The position numbers were made by a program, and so were the translations under genes. The notes beneath the pieces were generated by a model. It was given only the letters and a program-made list of their open reading frames with translations. It did not search any database and was not told the DNA's origin. A stretch of DNA of 64,000 nucleotides, taken from the NCBI RefSeq assembly GCF_006384975.1, contig NZ_CP021645.1, forward strand, positions 5,112,001 through 5,176,000. The letters run 5' to 3'. Positions 56,019 through 64,000 of the stretch are shown here, piece by piece. Source of the DNA: Pseudomonas oryzihabitans. GTDB taxonomy: Bacteria > Pseudomonadota > Gammaproteobacteria > Pseudomonadales > Pseudomonadaceae. Position 1 is the stretch's first letter, and each line of letters begins with the position of its first letter.

Positions 56019-58241
56019 TCAGGCCATCTTCAGCCCCACCAGCACCTTGTCCACCGTCAGCGGATAGTCGCGGATGCGTACCCCGCAGGCGTTGTAGACG
56101 GCGTTGGTGAGGGAGGCCCCGGCGCCGCAGATGCCCAGTTCGCCGACGCCCTTGATCTTCAGTGGATTGGCCTTGTCGTCCAGTTCCGGCAGGAAGTAGG
56201 CCTCGATGGCGGGGATGTCCAGGTGGCTGGGGTAGTGGTAGTCGGCCAGGTCGTGGTTGACGAAGTGGCCATGGCGGGTATCGATCACCCCCTCTTCGTG
56301 CAGGGCGCTGCCCACACCCCAGATCATCCCGCCGAGCATCTGCGAGTGGGCGGTCTTCTCGTTGAGGATGCGCCCGGCGGCGAACACCCCGAGCATGCGC
56401 CGCAGGCGGATCTCGCCGGTGATGGCATGTACGCCCACCTCGGCGAAGAAGGCGCCATAGCCTTGCTGGGAATAGTCCTTGAGCGTCTGCCCCGGCTTGA
56501 TTTCGCCGATGGCCTGGAGATCGTGCTCACGCGCCAGCTCGGCGAGGTCACGGCTGCCGTTGTCGGCGATCAGCCGACCGCCGACGAATCGGGCGCTGGC
56601 CTGGTCCAGGCCCGCCGCCGCGGCCGCCTTCAGGCGCAGGTTCTCGCAGGCGACATAGACCGAGGAACCGGAGCTGGCGGCGCCGAAGGAACCACCGGAG
56701 CCGGCGCCGGCCGGGTCGTCACTGTCACCGAGCAGCACCTTGACCCGCTCCACCGGCAGTCCAAGGGACTCCCCGGCGATCTGCGCCAGAATGGTGTAGG
56801 TCCCGGTGCCGATGTCGGTCATGGAGGTCTTCACCGTCGCCGTGCCGCCGGCCTCCAGCCGTACCCCGGCCTGGGACGGGCGCATGACATTGGCGCGGCT
56901 GGCGGCGGCCATGCCCATCCCGACCAGCCAGTCACCGTCGCGCACCTGCCCTGGCTTGGCGTTGCGCTGGTTCCAGCCGAAGCGGCGGGCACCTTCCTGC
57001 ATGCAGTCCACCAGCTTGCGGGTGGAGAAGGGGATGTGTTTTTCCGGGTCCTGGCTGGGTTCGTTGCGCAGGCGCAGCTCGATGGGGTCGAGATCGAGCA
57101 GGACCGCCAGCTCGTCCATGGCGCTCTCGCTGGCGAGCATCCCCACCGCCTCGCCGGGAGCGCGGCAGGAGCCGGATTCGGGCAGGTCCAGCTCGACCAT
57201 GCGGTGCGCCACCAGGCGGTCATCGCCGGCATAGAGGGTGCGCGAGGAGAGCCCGGTGGGTTCGTAGTAGGTCAGGCCGCGGGCGGAGTGGGACCAGCCC
57301 TCATGGGCCATGGCCAGGATGCGGCCGTTGCCGTCGGCGCCCAGGCGGATGCGTTGCACCGTGGCCGAGCGGTGGTCGGTGATCTGGAACATCTGCTGGC
57401 GGGTGAGGGTGACCTTGACCGGCCGGCCGATGGCGCGGGCCGCCATGGCGCCGATCAAGGCGTCGGCATAGATCGGCAGCTTGCCGCCGAAGCCGCCGCC
57501 GATGTAGCGCGCCACGATGCGCACGTTTTCCTTGGGCAGTTGCAGGGTGTTGGCCACGCAACTCTGCGCCTGCTCGACGAACTGGGTGGAGCAATAGATC
57601 GTCACCCGGTCGCCGTCCCATTGGGCGAGGCTGGCGTGGGGCTCCATCTGCGCATGGATGTGGTAGGGCGTGGTGTAGCGCTCGTCGAGCTTGACCGGGG
57701 CCCGGGCGAAGACGGCGTCGACATCGCCCGAAGCGGTGTCGGTGGGCTGGTCGGCATCCGGCGGCTTGACCGCCTGACCGAGGTTGGCGGCTAGGTCGAA
57801 GACGCCTGGTTCGGTGGCGTAATCGATCTCCACCAGGGCCGCCGCCAGCCGTGCCTCCTCGAAACTCTCGGCCACCACGAAGGCCACTGGCTCGCCGAAA
57901 TAGCGCACCTGGTCGCTGTCCAGATAGGGCTTGGGACGGGTGAAGCGGCCGCTGTTGTCCGGTTCGCGGGCCGCCTGGCGCGGAGCGTTGTGATAGGTGA
58001 GTACGGTCAGCACACCGGGTGCGCTTTCCGCGGCCGAGGTGTCCAGCCGAGCGATACGGCCCTTGGCGATGGTGGCGCCGACGATGAAGCCGTAAGCGAC
58101 GCGATCGTTGCGGAATTCGAAGCTGTAGGGCGCCTGGCCGGTCACCTTGAGCAGGCCGTCGACGCGGTCGATGGGCTTGCCGATCAGGCCACTGCGATTT
58201 TCGTCGATCAGGTTGCGGCCAGCGGGTTCATTCATTTCCAT
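56019..58241 (-). CDS. paoC: molybdopterin subunit of a periplasmic aldehyde oxidoreductase (PaoC-like)
   Basis: 740 residues from the ATG at 58241, with a GAGGA ribosome site. Aldehyde-oxidase/xanthine-dehydrogenase molybdenum subunit with GGGFGGK, GSGGSFG and the catalytic glutamate in GVGELG near the C-terminus. Last gene of paoA-paoB-paoC; with the Tat-signal PaoA the complex is exported folded to the periplasm and oxidises aldehydes to acids. Moco-cytosine maturation factors (PaoD/MocA) are not in the window. Confidence 0.92.
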   Translation of the reverse strand: MEMNEPAGRNLIDENRSGLIGKPIDRVDGLLKVTGQAPYSFEFRNDRVAYGFIVGATIAKGRIARLDTSAAESAPGVLTVLTYHNAPRQAAREPDNSGRFTRPKPYLDSDQVRYFGEPVAFVVAESFEEARLAAALVEIDYATEPGVFDLAANLGQAVKPPDADQPTDTASGDVDAVFARAPVKLDERYTTPYHIHAQMEPHASLAQWDGDRVTIYCSTQFVEQAQSCVANTLQLPKENVRIVARYIGGGFGGKLPIYADALIGAMAARAIGRPVKVTLTRQQMFQITDHRSATVQRIRLGADGNGRILAMAHEGWSHSARGLTYYEPTGLSSRTLYAGDDRLVAHRMVELDLPESGSCRAPGEAVGMLASESAMDELAVLLDLDPIELRLRNEPSQDPEKHIPFSTRKLVDCMQEGARRFGWNQRNAKPGQVRDGDWLVGMGMAAASRANVMRPSQAGVRLEAGGTATVKTSMTDIGTGTYTILAQIAGESLGLPVERVKVLLGDSDDPAGAGSGGSFGAASSGSSVYVACENLRLKAAAAAGLDQASARFVGGRLIADNGSRDLAELAREHDLQAIGEIKPGQTLKDYSQQGYGAFFAEVGVHAITGEIRLRRMLGVFAAGRILNEKTAHSQMLGGMIWGVGSALHEEGVIDTRHGHFVNHDLADYHYPSHLDIPAIEAYFLPELDDKANPLKIKGVGELGICGAGASLTNAVYNACGVRIRDYPLTVDKVLVGLKMA

Positions 58242-58251
58242 GGGGCTGTCC

Positions 58252-59232
58252 TCAGGCCTGTTGGCGGGCATCGGCTACCCCGGCGCGCAGGATGCGGCGG
58301 GTCAGCTCGAGCTTGAAGTCGTTGTGGCCATAGCCACGGGCGCCAGCGAGCAGGGCATCGCCCACCGCGGCCAGGTCACTGTCCACCGCCTGGCCAGCGA
58401 AGGCCTGGTCGGCCGCCGCCACGCGCCAGGGCTTGTGCGCCAGGCCACCGAAGGCCGCGCGACCGCTGCGGATGCGGCTGCCGTCCAGCTCGACGATGGC
58501 CGCCATGGACACCAGGGCGAAGGCATAGGAGGCGCGGTCGCGCACCTTGCGATAGACCTGGATGCCCGGTGGCGGTGGGGGCAGGTTGACGGCAGTGATG
58601 AGTTCGCCGGGTTGCAGCACCGTCTCGATCTGCGGGGTGTCCCCGGGCAGGCGATGGAAATCGGCGATGGGGATGCGGCGGGTGCGGCCAGTGGCCTCGC
58701 GGGTCTCCACCGTGGCATCCAGCACCCGCATGGCCACCGCCATATCGGAGGGGTGCACGGCGATGCACTGGTCGCTGGCGCCTATCACCGCGTTCATCCG
58801 GTTGAAGCCGCCGAGCGCCGCGCAACCACTGCCGGGCTGGCGTTTGTTGCAGGGCATGGCGGTGTTGTAGAAGTAGGAGCAGCGGGTGCGCTGCAAGAGG
58901 TTGCCGCCGGTGGTGGCCTTGTTGCGCAACTGCGCCGAGGCGCCGGCCAAGAGGGCGCGGGACAGCACTGGATAGCGCTCGCGCACCCGAGCGTCGGCAG
59001 CCAGGGTAGAGTTGCGCACCAGGGTGCCGATGCGCAGGCCGCCGTCTTGGGTGGCACTGATCTGATCCAGCTGCAGGCGATTGATGTCCAGCACCTGGCT
59101 GGGCGTTTCGATCTCCAGCTTCATCAGGTCCAGCAGGTTGGTGCCGCCGGCGATGAAGCGGCTGCCGGCCTGGGCCCCCTGGCGACTGGCCTCGGCTTCG
59201 TTCTGCACTCGCTGATAGTCGAAGACCCTCAT
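58252..59232 (-). CDS. paoB: FAD subunit of the aldehyde oxidoreductase, with extra [4Fe-4S] site (PaoB-like)
   Basis: 326 residues. FAD-binding domain ([15 protein letters not shown] at the start). A cysteine cluster (RTRC, PCNK, SGC and DQC spanning about 125-170) is the extra [4Fe-4S] motif known from E. coli PaoB. The ATG overlaps the paoA stop (ATGA). Confidence 0.92.
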   Translation of the reverse strand: MRVFDYQRVQNEAEASRQGAQAGSRFIAGGTNLLDLMKLEIETPSQVLDINRLQLDQISATQDGGLRIGTLVRNSTLAADARVRERYPVLSRALLAGASAQLRNKATTGGNLLQRTRCSYFYNTAMPCNKRQPGSGCAALGGFNRMNAVIGASDQCIAVHPSDMAVAMRVLDATVETREATGRTRRIPIADFHRLPGDTPQIETVLQPGELITAVNLPPPPPGIQVYRKVRDRASYAFALVSMAAIVELDGSRIRSGRAAFGGLAHKPWRVAAADQAFAGQAVDSDLAAVGDALLAGARGYGHNDFKLELTRRILRAGVADARQQA

Positions 59233-59897
59233 GCCTGGCCCCCCGCCATCTGGATGGCCGCGACGATGTTGGGATAGGCACTGCAGCGGCAGAGGTTGCC
59301 GCTCATGCGCTCACGGATCTCTTCTTCGCTCAGGCGCATCGGCCCGTCGAGGCGCGCCGAGACGTGGCTGGGCATGCCGGCCTTGACCTCGTCCAGCAGC
59401 GCCACCGCCGAGCAGATCTGCCCCGGCGTGCAATAGCCGCACTGGAAGCCGTCCTTGGCCAGGAAGGCCGCCTGCATCGGATGCAGGCGCTCGGCATTGC
59501 CCAGGCCTTCGATGGTGGTGATGGCGTCGCCTTCGTGCATGGCGGCGAGACTCAGGCAGCTGTTGATGCGCTGACCGTTCACCAGCACGGTGCAGGCGCC
59601 GCACTGGCCATGGTCGCAGCCCTTCTTGGTGCCGGTGAGGTGCAGATTCTCGCGCAGGGCATCGAGCAGGGTGGTGCGGCTGTCGACCTTGAGCCGCCGC
59701 GCTTCGCCATTGATCTGCAAGGTCAGCGGCAGCAATTGCGGCAGCCGGGCGGCAATGGCCTTTGGGGTCAGGGGCGCGCCGCCGCTGGCCTGGGCGAAGG
59801 CATAGCCGGGAATGGCGCTGGTCGCCACCAGCACCGCGGAGGTGCCGAGGAACTGGCGTCGCGACAGGCGCCAGCGTGCATCGGAGTCGGAAGCCAT
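59229..59897 (-). CDS. paoA: 2Fe-2S subunit with Tat signal (PaoA-like)
   Basis: 222 residues. Tat motif SRRQFLG at 12-18 and a hydrophobic stretch to an AFA cleavage site near 36. Plant-type ferredoxin cluster [10 protein letters not shown] and the second cluster CGYCTPGQ with CRC near the C-terminus. Carries the whole complex through the Tat system. Confidence 0.95.
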   Translation of the reverse strand: MASDSDARWRLSRRQFLGTSAVLVATSAIPGYAFAQASGGAPLTPKAIAARLPQLLPLTLQINGEARRLKVDSRTTLLDALRENLHLTGTKKGCDHGQCGACTVLVNGQRINSCLSLAAMHEGDAITTIEGLGNAERLHPMQAAFLAKDGFQCGYCTPGQICSAVALLDEVKAGMPSHVSARLDGPMRLSEEEIRERMSGNLCRCSAYPNIVAAIQMAGGQA

Positions 59898-60215
59898 GGT
59901 CGGATTCTCATCGTTAGGGGCGCATCACGGGAGTTCTGATGACTGCCCCGCCGCAGCTGGGGTTCAGACTCCTCGCGCGCTAACGGACCAGGGCCCCTTG
60001 CCGGATATGTCCATCTCCCGGGAAAAGGCTCTGGCACCGGGCTTCGGCCGTTTCGCTGAGCAGAGCTCAACGTAACGTTGAATACCGCTGGGCAGGGGTG
60101 CTGAACCGCTACAGGTCGAGGGCAGTCCTTTACCTGAGGTGGCCTTTCGCTGTCACCGCCTGATTCCGACCACGGGGGCAATCTGCACCCCGCGGCTTTA
60201 ACCGTGAGGTCCGCC
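59898..60215. other. divergent intergenic region between the two molybdo-hydroxylase operons
   Basis: 318 bp with no supportable gene. It contains the 15-bp palindrome at 60067 and presumably the two divergent promoters. No regulator gene lies beside it. Confidence 0.7.
60067..60081. promoter_or_regulatory. palindrome in the shared control region
   Basis: TCAACGT-A-ACGTTGA, perfect 7-bp arms. About 135 bases before the plus-strand operon and 170 before the minus-strand one. Possible regulator operator. Confidence 0.45.
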
Positions 60216-60746
60216 ATGAACGCCACCCCCGCGCGCCAGCTCCCGCCCCTGGCCGAACCCGAGTCCCATACCATCGCCCTGACCCTCAACGGCAAGCAGT
60301 TGCAGCTGGCCGTGGAGCCCTGGACCACGCTGCTCGACCTGCTGCGCGACCACCTCGATCTCACCGGTACCAAGAAGGGTTGCGATCACGGCCAGTGCGG
60401 CGCCTGTACCGTGCTGGTCAACGGCACCCGCATCAACAGCTGCCTGGCCCTGGCGGTCATGCAGGACGGGGCCGAGGTCACCACCATCGAAGGCCTCGCC
60501 CAAGGCGACCAACTGCACCCCATGCAGGCCGCCTTCGTCGCCGAAGACGCCTTCCAGTGTGGCTACTGCACCCCTGGGCAGATCTGCTCGGCCATCGGCA
60601 TGCTCAAGGAAGGTCACGCCCACAGCGAAGCCGAGGTGGCCGAGCAGATGAGCGGCAATCTCTGCCGCTGCGGCGCCTACCGCAACATCCGCGCCGCCAT
60701 CGAGCGTGCCCGCCCGGACTGCCAGCAAGGGGAGGGCCGCGAATGA
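60216..60746 (+). CDS. 2Fe-2S subunit of a second molybdo-hydroxylase, without export signal
   Basis: 176 residues from the ATG at 60216, with GAGG at 6 bases. Same cluster motifs as the Tat-type paralogue ([21 protein letters not shown]), but the N-terminus is a short polar stretch with no twin arginine or hydrophobic region. The enzyme therefore stays in the cytosol. Overlaps the next gene by ATGA. Confidence 0.92.
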   Translation: MNATPARQLPPLAEPESHTIALTLNGKQLQLAVEPWTTLLDLLRDHLDLTGTKKGCDHGQCGACTVLVNGTRINSCLALAVMQDGAEVTTIEGLAQGDQLHPMQAAFVAEDAFQCGYCTPGQICSAIGMLKEGHAHSEAEVAEQMSGNLCRCGAYRNIRAAIERARPDCQQGEGRE

Positions 60747-61729
60747 ACCGTTTCGGTTACGCCAAGCCCAATGCCGTCCCGGATGCCATCCGCCAGCACG
60801 GCCCCCAGACCCATTTCATCGCCGGCGGTACCAACCTGCTGGACCTGATGAAGGAAAACGTCGAACGCCCTGAACAGCTCATCGACGTCAACGGCCTGCC
60901 GCTGCGTGAGGTGGAGACCAGCGCTGACGGTGGCCTGCGTATCGGCGCCCTGGTCAAGAACGCCGAGGTGGCCTATCACCCCGAGGTGCAGCGGCGCTAT
61001 CCGCTGCTGAGCAAGGCGATCCTCGCCGGCGCCTCGCCGCAATTGCGCAATATGGCCTCCACTGGCGGCAACCTGCTGCAGCGTACCCGTTGCTACTACT
61101 TCTATGACGTGGGCACGCCCTGCAACAAGCGCGAACCCGGCTCCGGTTGCGGCGCCCGCGAAGGGCAGAATCGCATCCACGCCATTCTCGGCCACAGCGA
61201 GCACTGCATCGCCACCCATCCCTCGGACATGTGCGTGGCCCTTGCTGCGCTGGCAGCCCGCGTCGAGGTGAGTGGCCCCCAGGGTGATCGCGTCATCGAC
61301 TTCGCCGACTTCCATCGCCTGCCGGGCGATACGCCTGAGCGCGACACCAACCTCGCCGCCGATGAACTCATCACCGCCGTGACCCTGCCGGCCGAGAGCC
61401 TGGCGGCCAACAGCGCCTACCTGAAGATCCGCGACCGCGCCTCCTATGCCTTCGCCCTGGTCTCGGTGGCAGCCGCGCTGGAACTGGACGGCGAGCGCAT
61501 CAAGCAGGTCCGCGTCGCCCTGGGCGGCGTGGCCCACAAGCCCTGGCGACTGCCCGAGGCCGAACAGGCCGTCGTTGGCCAGGTGGCGGACAAGGCTGCC
61601 TTCGGCCAACTGGCCGATCGCCTTCTGCAAGGCGCCCAGGGCTTCGCCCACAACGCCTTCAAGATCGAACTGGCCCGGCGCGCCATCGTGCGTGCCCTCA
61701 CCGAAGCCGCCGGAGGTACCCTGCAATGA
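60743..61729 (+). CDS. FAD/[4Fe-4S] subunit of the second molybdo-hydroxylase
   Basis: 328 residues from the ATG at 60743 (ATGA overlap with the preceding gene). Same FAD-binding opening and the same extra cysteine cluster (RTRC, PCNK, SGC, EHC) as the PaoB-like protein, so both belong to the PaoB subfamily. Electron route Moco to 2Fe-2S to FAD. Confidence 0.92.
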   Translation: MNRFGYAKPNAVPDAIRQHGPQTHFIAGGTNLLDLMKENVERPEQLIDVNGLPLREVETSADGGLRIGALVKNAEVAYHPEVQRRYPLLSKAILAGASPQLRNMASTGGNLLQRTRCYYFYDVGTPCNKREPGSGCGAREGQNRIHAILGHSEHCIATHPSDMCVALAALAARVEVSGPQGDRVIDFADFHRLPGDTPERDTNLAADELITAVTLPAESLAANSAYLKIRDRASYAFALVSVAAALELDGERIKQVRVALGGVAHKPWRLPEAEQAVVGQVADKAAFGQLADRLLQGAQGFAHNAFKIELARRAIVRALTEAAGGTLQ

Positions 61730-63951
61730 CCGTCGTCCATCTGCAAAAAGCCGTTCCACGCGTCGACGGTCCGCTCAAGGTCACCGGCCAGGCGCTCTAT
61801 GCCGGCGAATTCAGCGTGCCGGACCTGGCCTTCGGCTTCGTGGTCAACGCCACCATCGCCAAGGGTCGCCTGCTCGACCTGGACGTCAGCGAAGCCGTGG
61901 CCCAGCCCGGGGTGATCGAGGTGCTCAGCCATCGCAACCGACCCAAGATGGCCAGCTACGACGAGAGCTACACCGACATGGACGCGGCCGACGGCAAGCC
62001 CTTCCGGCCGCTGTACAACGACCGCATCCTCTACAGCGGTCAGCCCATCGCTCTGGTGGTCGCCGAGACTTTCGAGGCCGCGCGTCATGCGGCTTCCCTG
62101 ATCCGCGCCCGCTACAGCGAGGAAGACCACGCCACCGATCTGGCCAAGGCCCGTGACCAAGCCCACGAAGCGCCCATGGAGCTGCCGGACAACCGCGGCG
62201 ATGCCCCAGCCGCCTGGGCCGCGGCGCCCACGCGCATTGAAGCCGAGTACCACTCCGCGGCGGAATTCCACAATCCCATGGAGATGCACGCCTCGACCGT
62301 CATCTACCACAAGGACGGCAAGCTGACGGTGCACGACAAAACCCAGGGCGTGCAAAACAGCGCCCAGTTCGTCAGCAACATCTTCGGCCTGAGCGAGGGT
62401 GACGTGAAGGTCATCTCGCCCTTCGTCGGCGGCGCCTTCGGCTCCGGTCTGCGCCCGCAGTACCAGCTCGTGCTGGCGACCATGGCCGCGCTGCAGCTCA
62501 AGCGCTCGGTGCGAGTGACCCTAACCCGCCAGCAGATGTTCACCTTCGGCTACCGCCCCGAGACCTACCAGCGGGTCAAGCTCGCCTGTGACAGCGACGG
62601 CAAGCTGCAGGCCATCGACCACAGCGCCCTGGGCATCACCTCGCGCTTCGAAGACTTCACCGAAATGGTGCTGGTCTGGTCCGCTTCGCTCTATGCCTGC
62701 CCCAACGTCAAGCTGGCCTACCAACTAGCCGCGCTGGACGTCTACACCCCGCTGGACATGCGCGCCCCCGGCGCCGTGCTGGGCGTCTATGCTCTGGAAA
62801 GCGCCATGGACGAACTGGCCTACGCGGCCGACATCGATCCGCTGGAATTGCGCATTCGCAATTTCACCGACACCGATCCGGCCAAGGGCAAGCCCTATTC
62901 CAGCAAGGAACTGCTGGCCTGCTATCGCCAGGCCGCCGAGCGCTTCGGCTGGCAGCAGCGCAGCATGGCGCCGCGCTCCATGCGCGACGGCAACCAGCTG
63001 GTGGGCTGGGGTATGGCCACCGGCGTCTGGGAAGCCATGCAGCAACCGGCTACCGCCAAGGCGGTGATGAACATCGACGGCAGCCTGGTGGTGGCCAGCG
63101 CCACCTCCGACATCGGCACCGGCACCTACACGGTCATGACCCAGATCGCCGCCGAGAACCTCGGCCTGCCGCTGGACAAGGTTACCTTCAAGCTGGGCGA
63201 TTCCACCCTGCCCAAGGCACCGCTGGAAGGCGGCTCCTTTACCGTGTCTTCGGTGGGTACCGCGGTAAAGCTGGCCTGTGATCAACTGCGCCAGCAACTG
63301 CTGGATGCCGCAAAGGAAATGGACGACTCGCCCCTGGCCAAGGCCGAACTGGACCAGGTGGTGTTCGCCGACGGCGGCATCAGCCTCAAGACCGATCCGG
63401 CCCAGCGTGTCGATTTCACCGCCATCCTCAAGGCCTCGGGCTCGCCGTCCATGGAAACCTTGGCCAGCTCCGAACCGGCGGAAGGGCGCGACGACTACGC
63501 CACCGGCACCCACTCGGCGGTGTTCGTCGAGGTCAAGGTCGACGAAGACTTCGGTAGCGTCCAGGTCAGTCGCGTGGTCACCGCCGTGGCCGCGGGCCGC
63601 ATCCTCAACCTCAAGACCGGCGAGAACCAGGTGGCCGGTGGCATCGTCTGGGGTATCGGCATGGGCCTGCAGGAGGAGGGGATGATGGACACCCGCGAAG
63701 GCCGCTGGATGAACCACAGCCTGGCCGAGTACCACTTCCCGGTGCAGGCCGACATCCAGCAGCTGGAGGTGATCTTCGTCGAGGAAAAGGACGAGATCGT
63801 CAATCCCCTGGGCGCCAAGGGCATCGGCGAGATTGGCATCGTCGGCGTGGCCGCGGCCATCGCCAACGCCATCTTCCACGCCACTGGCAAGCGGGTACGC
63901 GATCTGCCCATCACCCTGGACAAGGTATTCGCCGACGAGCTGATGCACTGA
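61726..63951 (+). CDS. molybdopterin subunit of the second molybdo-hydroxylase
   Basis: 741 residues. Overlaps the FAD subunit by ATGA. It has the catalytic glutamate in GIGEIG and the Mo-site motif variant GGAFGSG instead of the GGGFGGK of the PaoC-like copy, so the substrate pocket differs. The TSDIGTGTYT block is conserved. Aldehydes, purines or N-heterocycles are possible substrates; specificity unknown. Confidence 0.92.
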   Translation: MTVVHLQKAVPRVDGPLKVTGQALYAGEFSVPDLAFGFVVNATIAKGRLLDLDVSEAVAQPGVIEVLSHRNRPKMASYDESYTDMDAADGKPFRPLYNDRILYSGQPIALVVAETFEAARHAASLIRARYSEEDHATDLAKARDQAHEAPMELPDNRGDAPAAWAAAPTRIEAEYHSAAEFHNPMEMHASTVIYHKDGKLTVHDKTQGVQNSAQFVSNIFGLSEGDVKVISPFVGGAFGSGLRPQYQLVLATMAALQLKRSVRVTLTRQQMFTFGYRPETYQRVKLACDSDGKLQAIDHSALGITSRFEDFTEMVLVWSASLYACPNVKLAYQLAALDVYTPLDMRAPGAVLGVYALESAMDELAYAADIDPLELRIRNFTDTDPAKGKPYSSKELLACYRQAAERFGWQQRSMAPRSMRDGNQLVGWGMATGVWEAMQQPATAKAVMNIDGSLVVASATSDIGTGTYTVMTQIAAENLGLPLDKVTFKLGDSTLPKAPLEGGSFTVSSVGTAVKLACDQLRQQLLDAAKEMDDSPLAKAELDQVVFADGGISLKTDPAQRVDFTAILKASGSPSMETLASSEPAEGRDDYATGTHSAVFVEVKVDEDFGSVQVSRVVTAVAAGRILNLKTGENQVAGGIVWGIGMGLQEEGMMDTREGRWMNHSLAEYHFPVQADIQQLEVIFVEEKDEIVNPLGAKGIGEIGIVGVAAAIANAIFHATGKRVRDLPITLDKVFADELMH

Positions 63952-64000
63952 CCGAGATTGTTGGGCTCCGACGATGGAGCTCCCCGCGCTGAACCGCCCC

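Noticed and set aside
54235..56067. 610-residue open frame overlapping both EamA genes
   Set aside because: Frame-shifted shadow of two recognised transporters; low-complexity translation.

Overview
The window is high-GC chromosomal DNA of a pseudomonad. Evidence for this is the BdlA-like chemoreceptor, the OprD-family porin, the copABCDRS layout, the MntR/MntH pair, the GntR-type gluconate locus and codon use with long antisense open frames. Genus Pseudomonas is fairly secure; the species (perhaps the P. oryzihabitans group) is only a guess. No rRNA, tRNA, CRISPR array or complete transposase gene was found.

Layout. 1-2.6 kb: a DJ-1/PfpI-family protein and an RTX-like repeat protein. 2.6-7.2 kb: an arsenic block (arsR-acr3-arsC) next to a LysR regulator that diverges from a PAT/ArsN-like acetyltransferase and an MFS exporter. 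7.2-12.3 kb: a five-gene minus-strand operon with a TIM-barrel isomerase-like protein, a 2OG-Fe(II) oxygenase, an amino-acid binding protein, a fused permease-ATPase and a class II aldolase; its substrate is unknown. 12.5-16 kb: a soluble PAS-PAS-MCP protein, and mntR diverging from mntH with a clear operator. 16-26.7 kb: membrane, efflux, nuclease, porin, trmA and purine-permease genes, a MITE-like element (17142-17281), and an RcnB-like protein.

26.7-39.6 kb is an island. A roughly 1.25-kb AT-rich gene-poor stretch is followed by a two-partner secretion pair: a TpsB pore (27982-29583) and a 3141-residue TpsA adhesin (29622-39047). The adhesin carries 390-bp near-identical tandem repeats and an alpha-helical insert. 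The island lies between an intact rcnB-like gene and a decayed second copy whose last 91 bp match the intact gene at all but two positions.

39.6-46 kb: a small monooxygenase-fold protein, a PhoD-type phosphatase, and a gluconate module (gntT, gntK, gntR) with three matching operators. 44.7-51 kb: the copper operon copA-copB-copC-copD-copR-copS, with a palindromic cop box upstream of copA. 51-56 kb: small conserved proteins, a GcvA-like LysR regulator and two EamA exporters. 56-64 kb: two divergent three-subunit molybdenum hydroxylases of PaoABC type. One has a Tat signal on its 2Fe-2S subunit (periplasmic) and the other has none (cytoplasmic). They share a 318-bp intergenic region that contains a 15-bp palindrome.

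Overall this is accessory and stress-adaptation DNA: metal resistance (As, Cu, Mn), aldehyde oxidation, efflux, sugar-acid use and surface adhesion.
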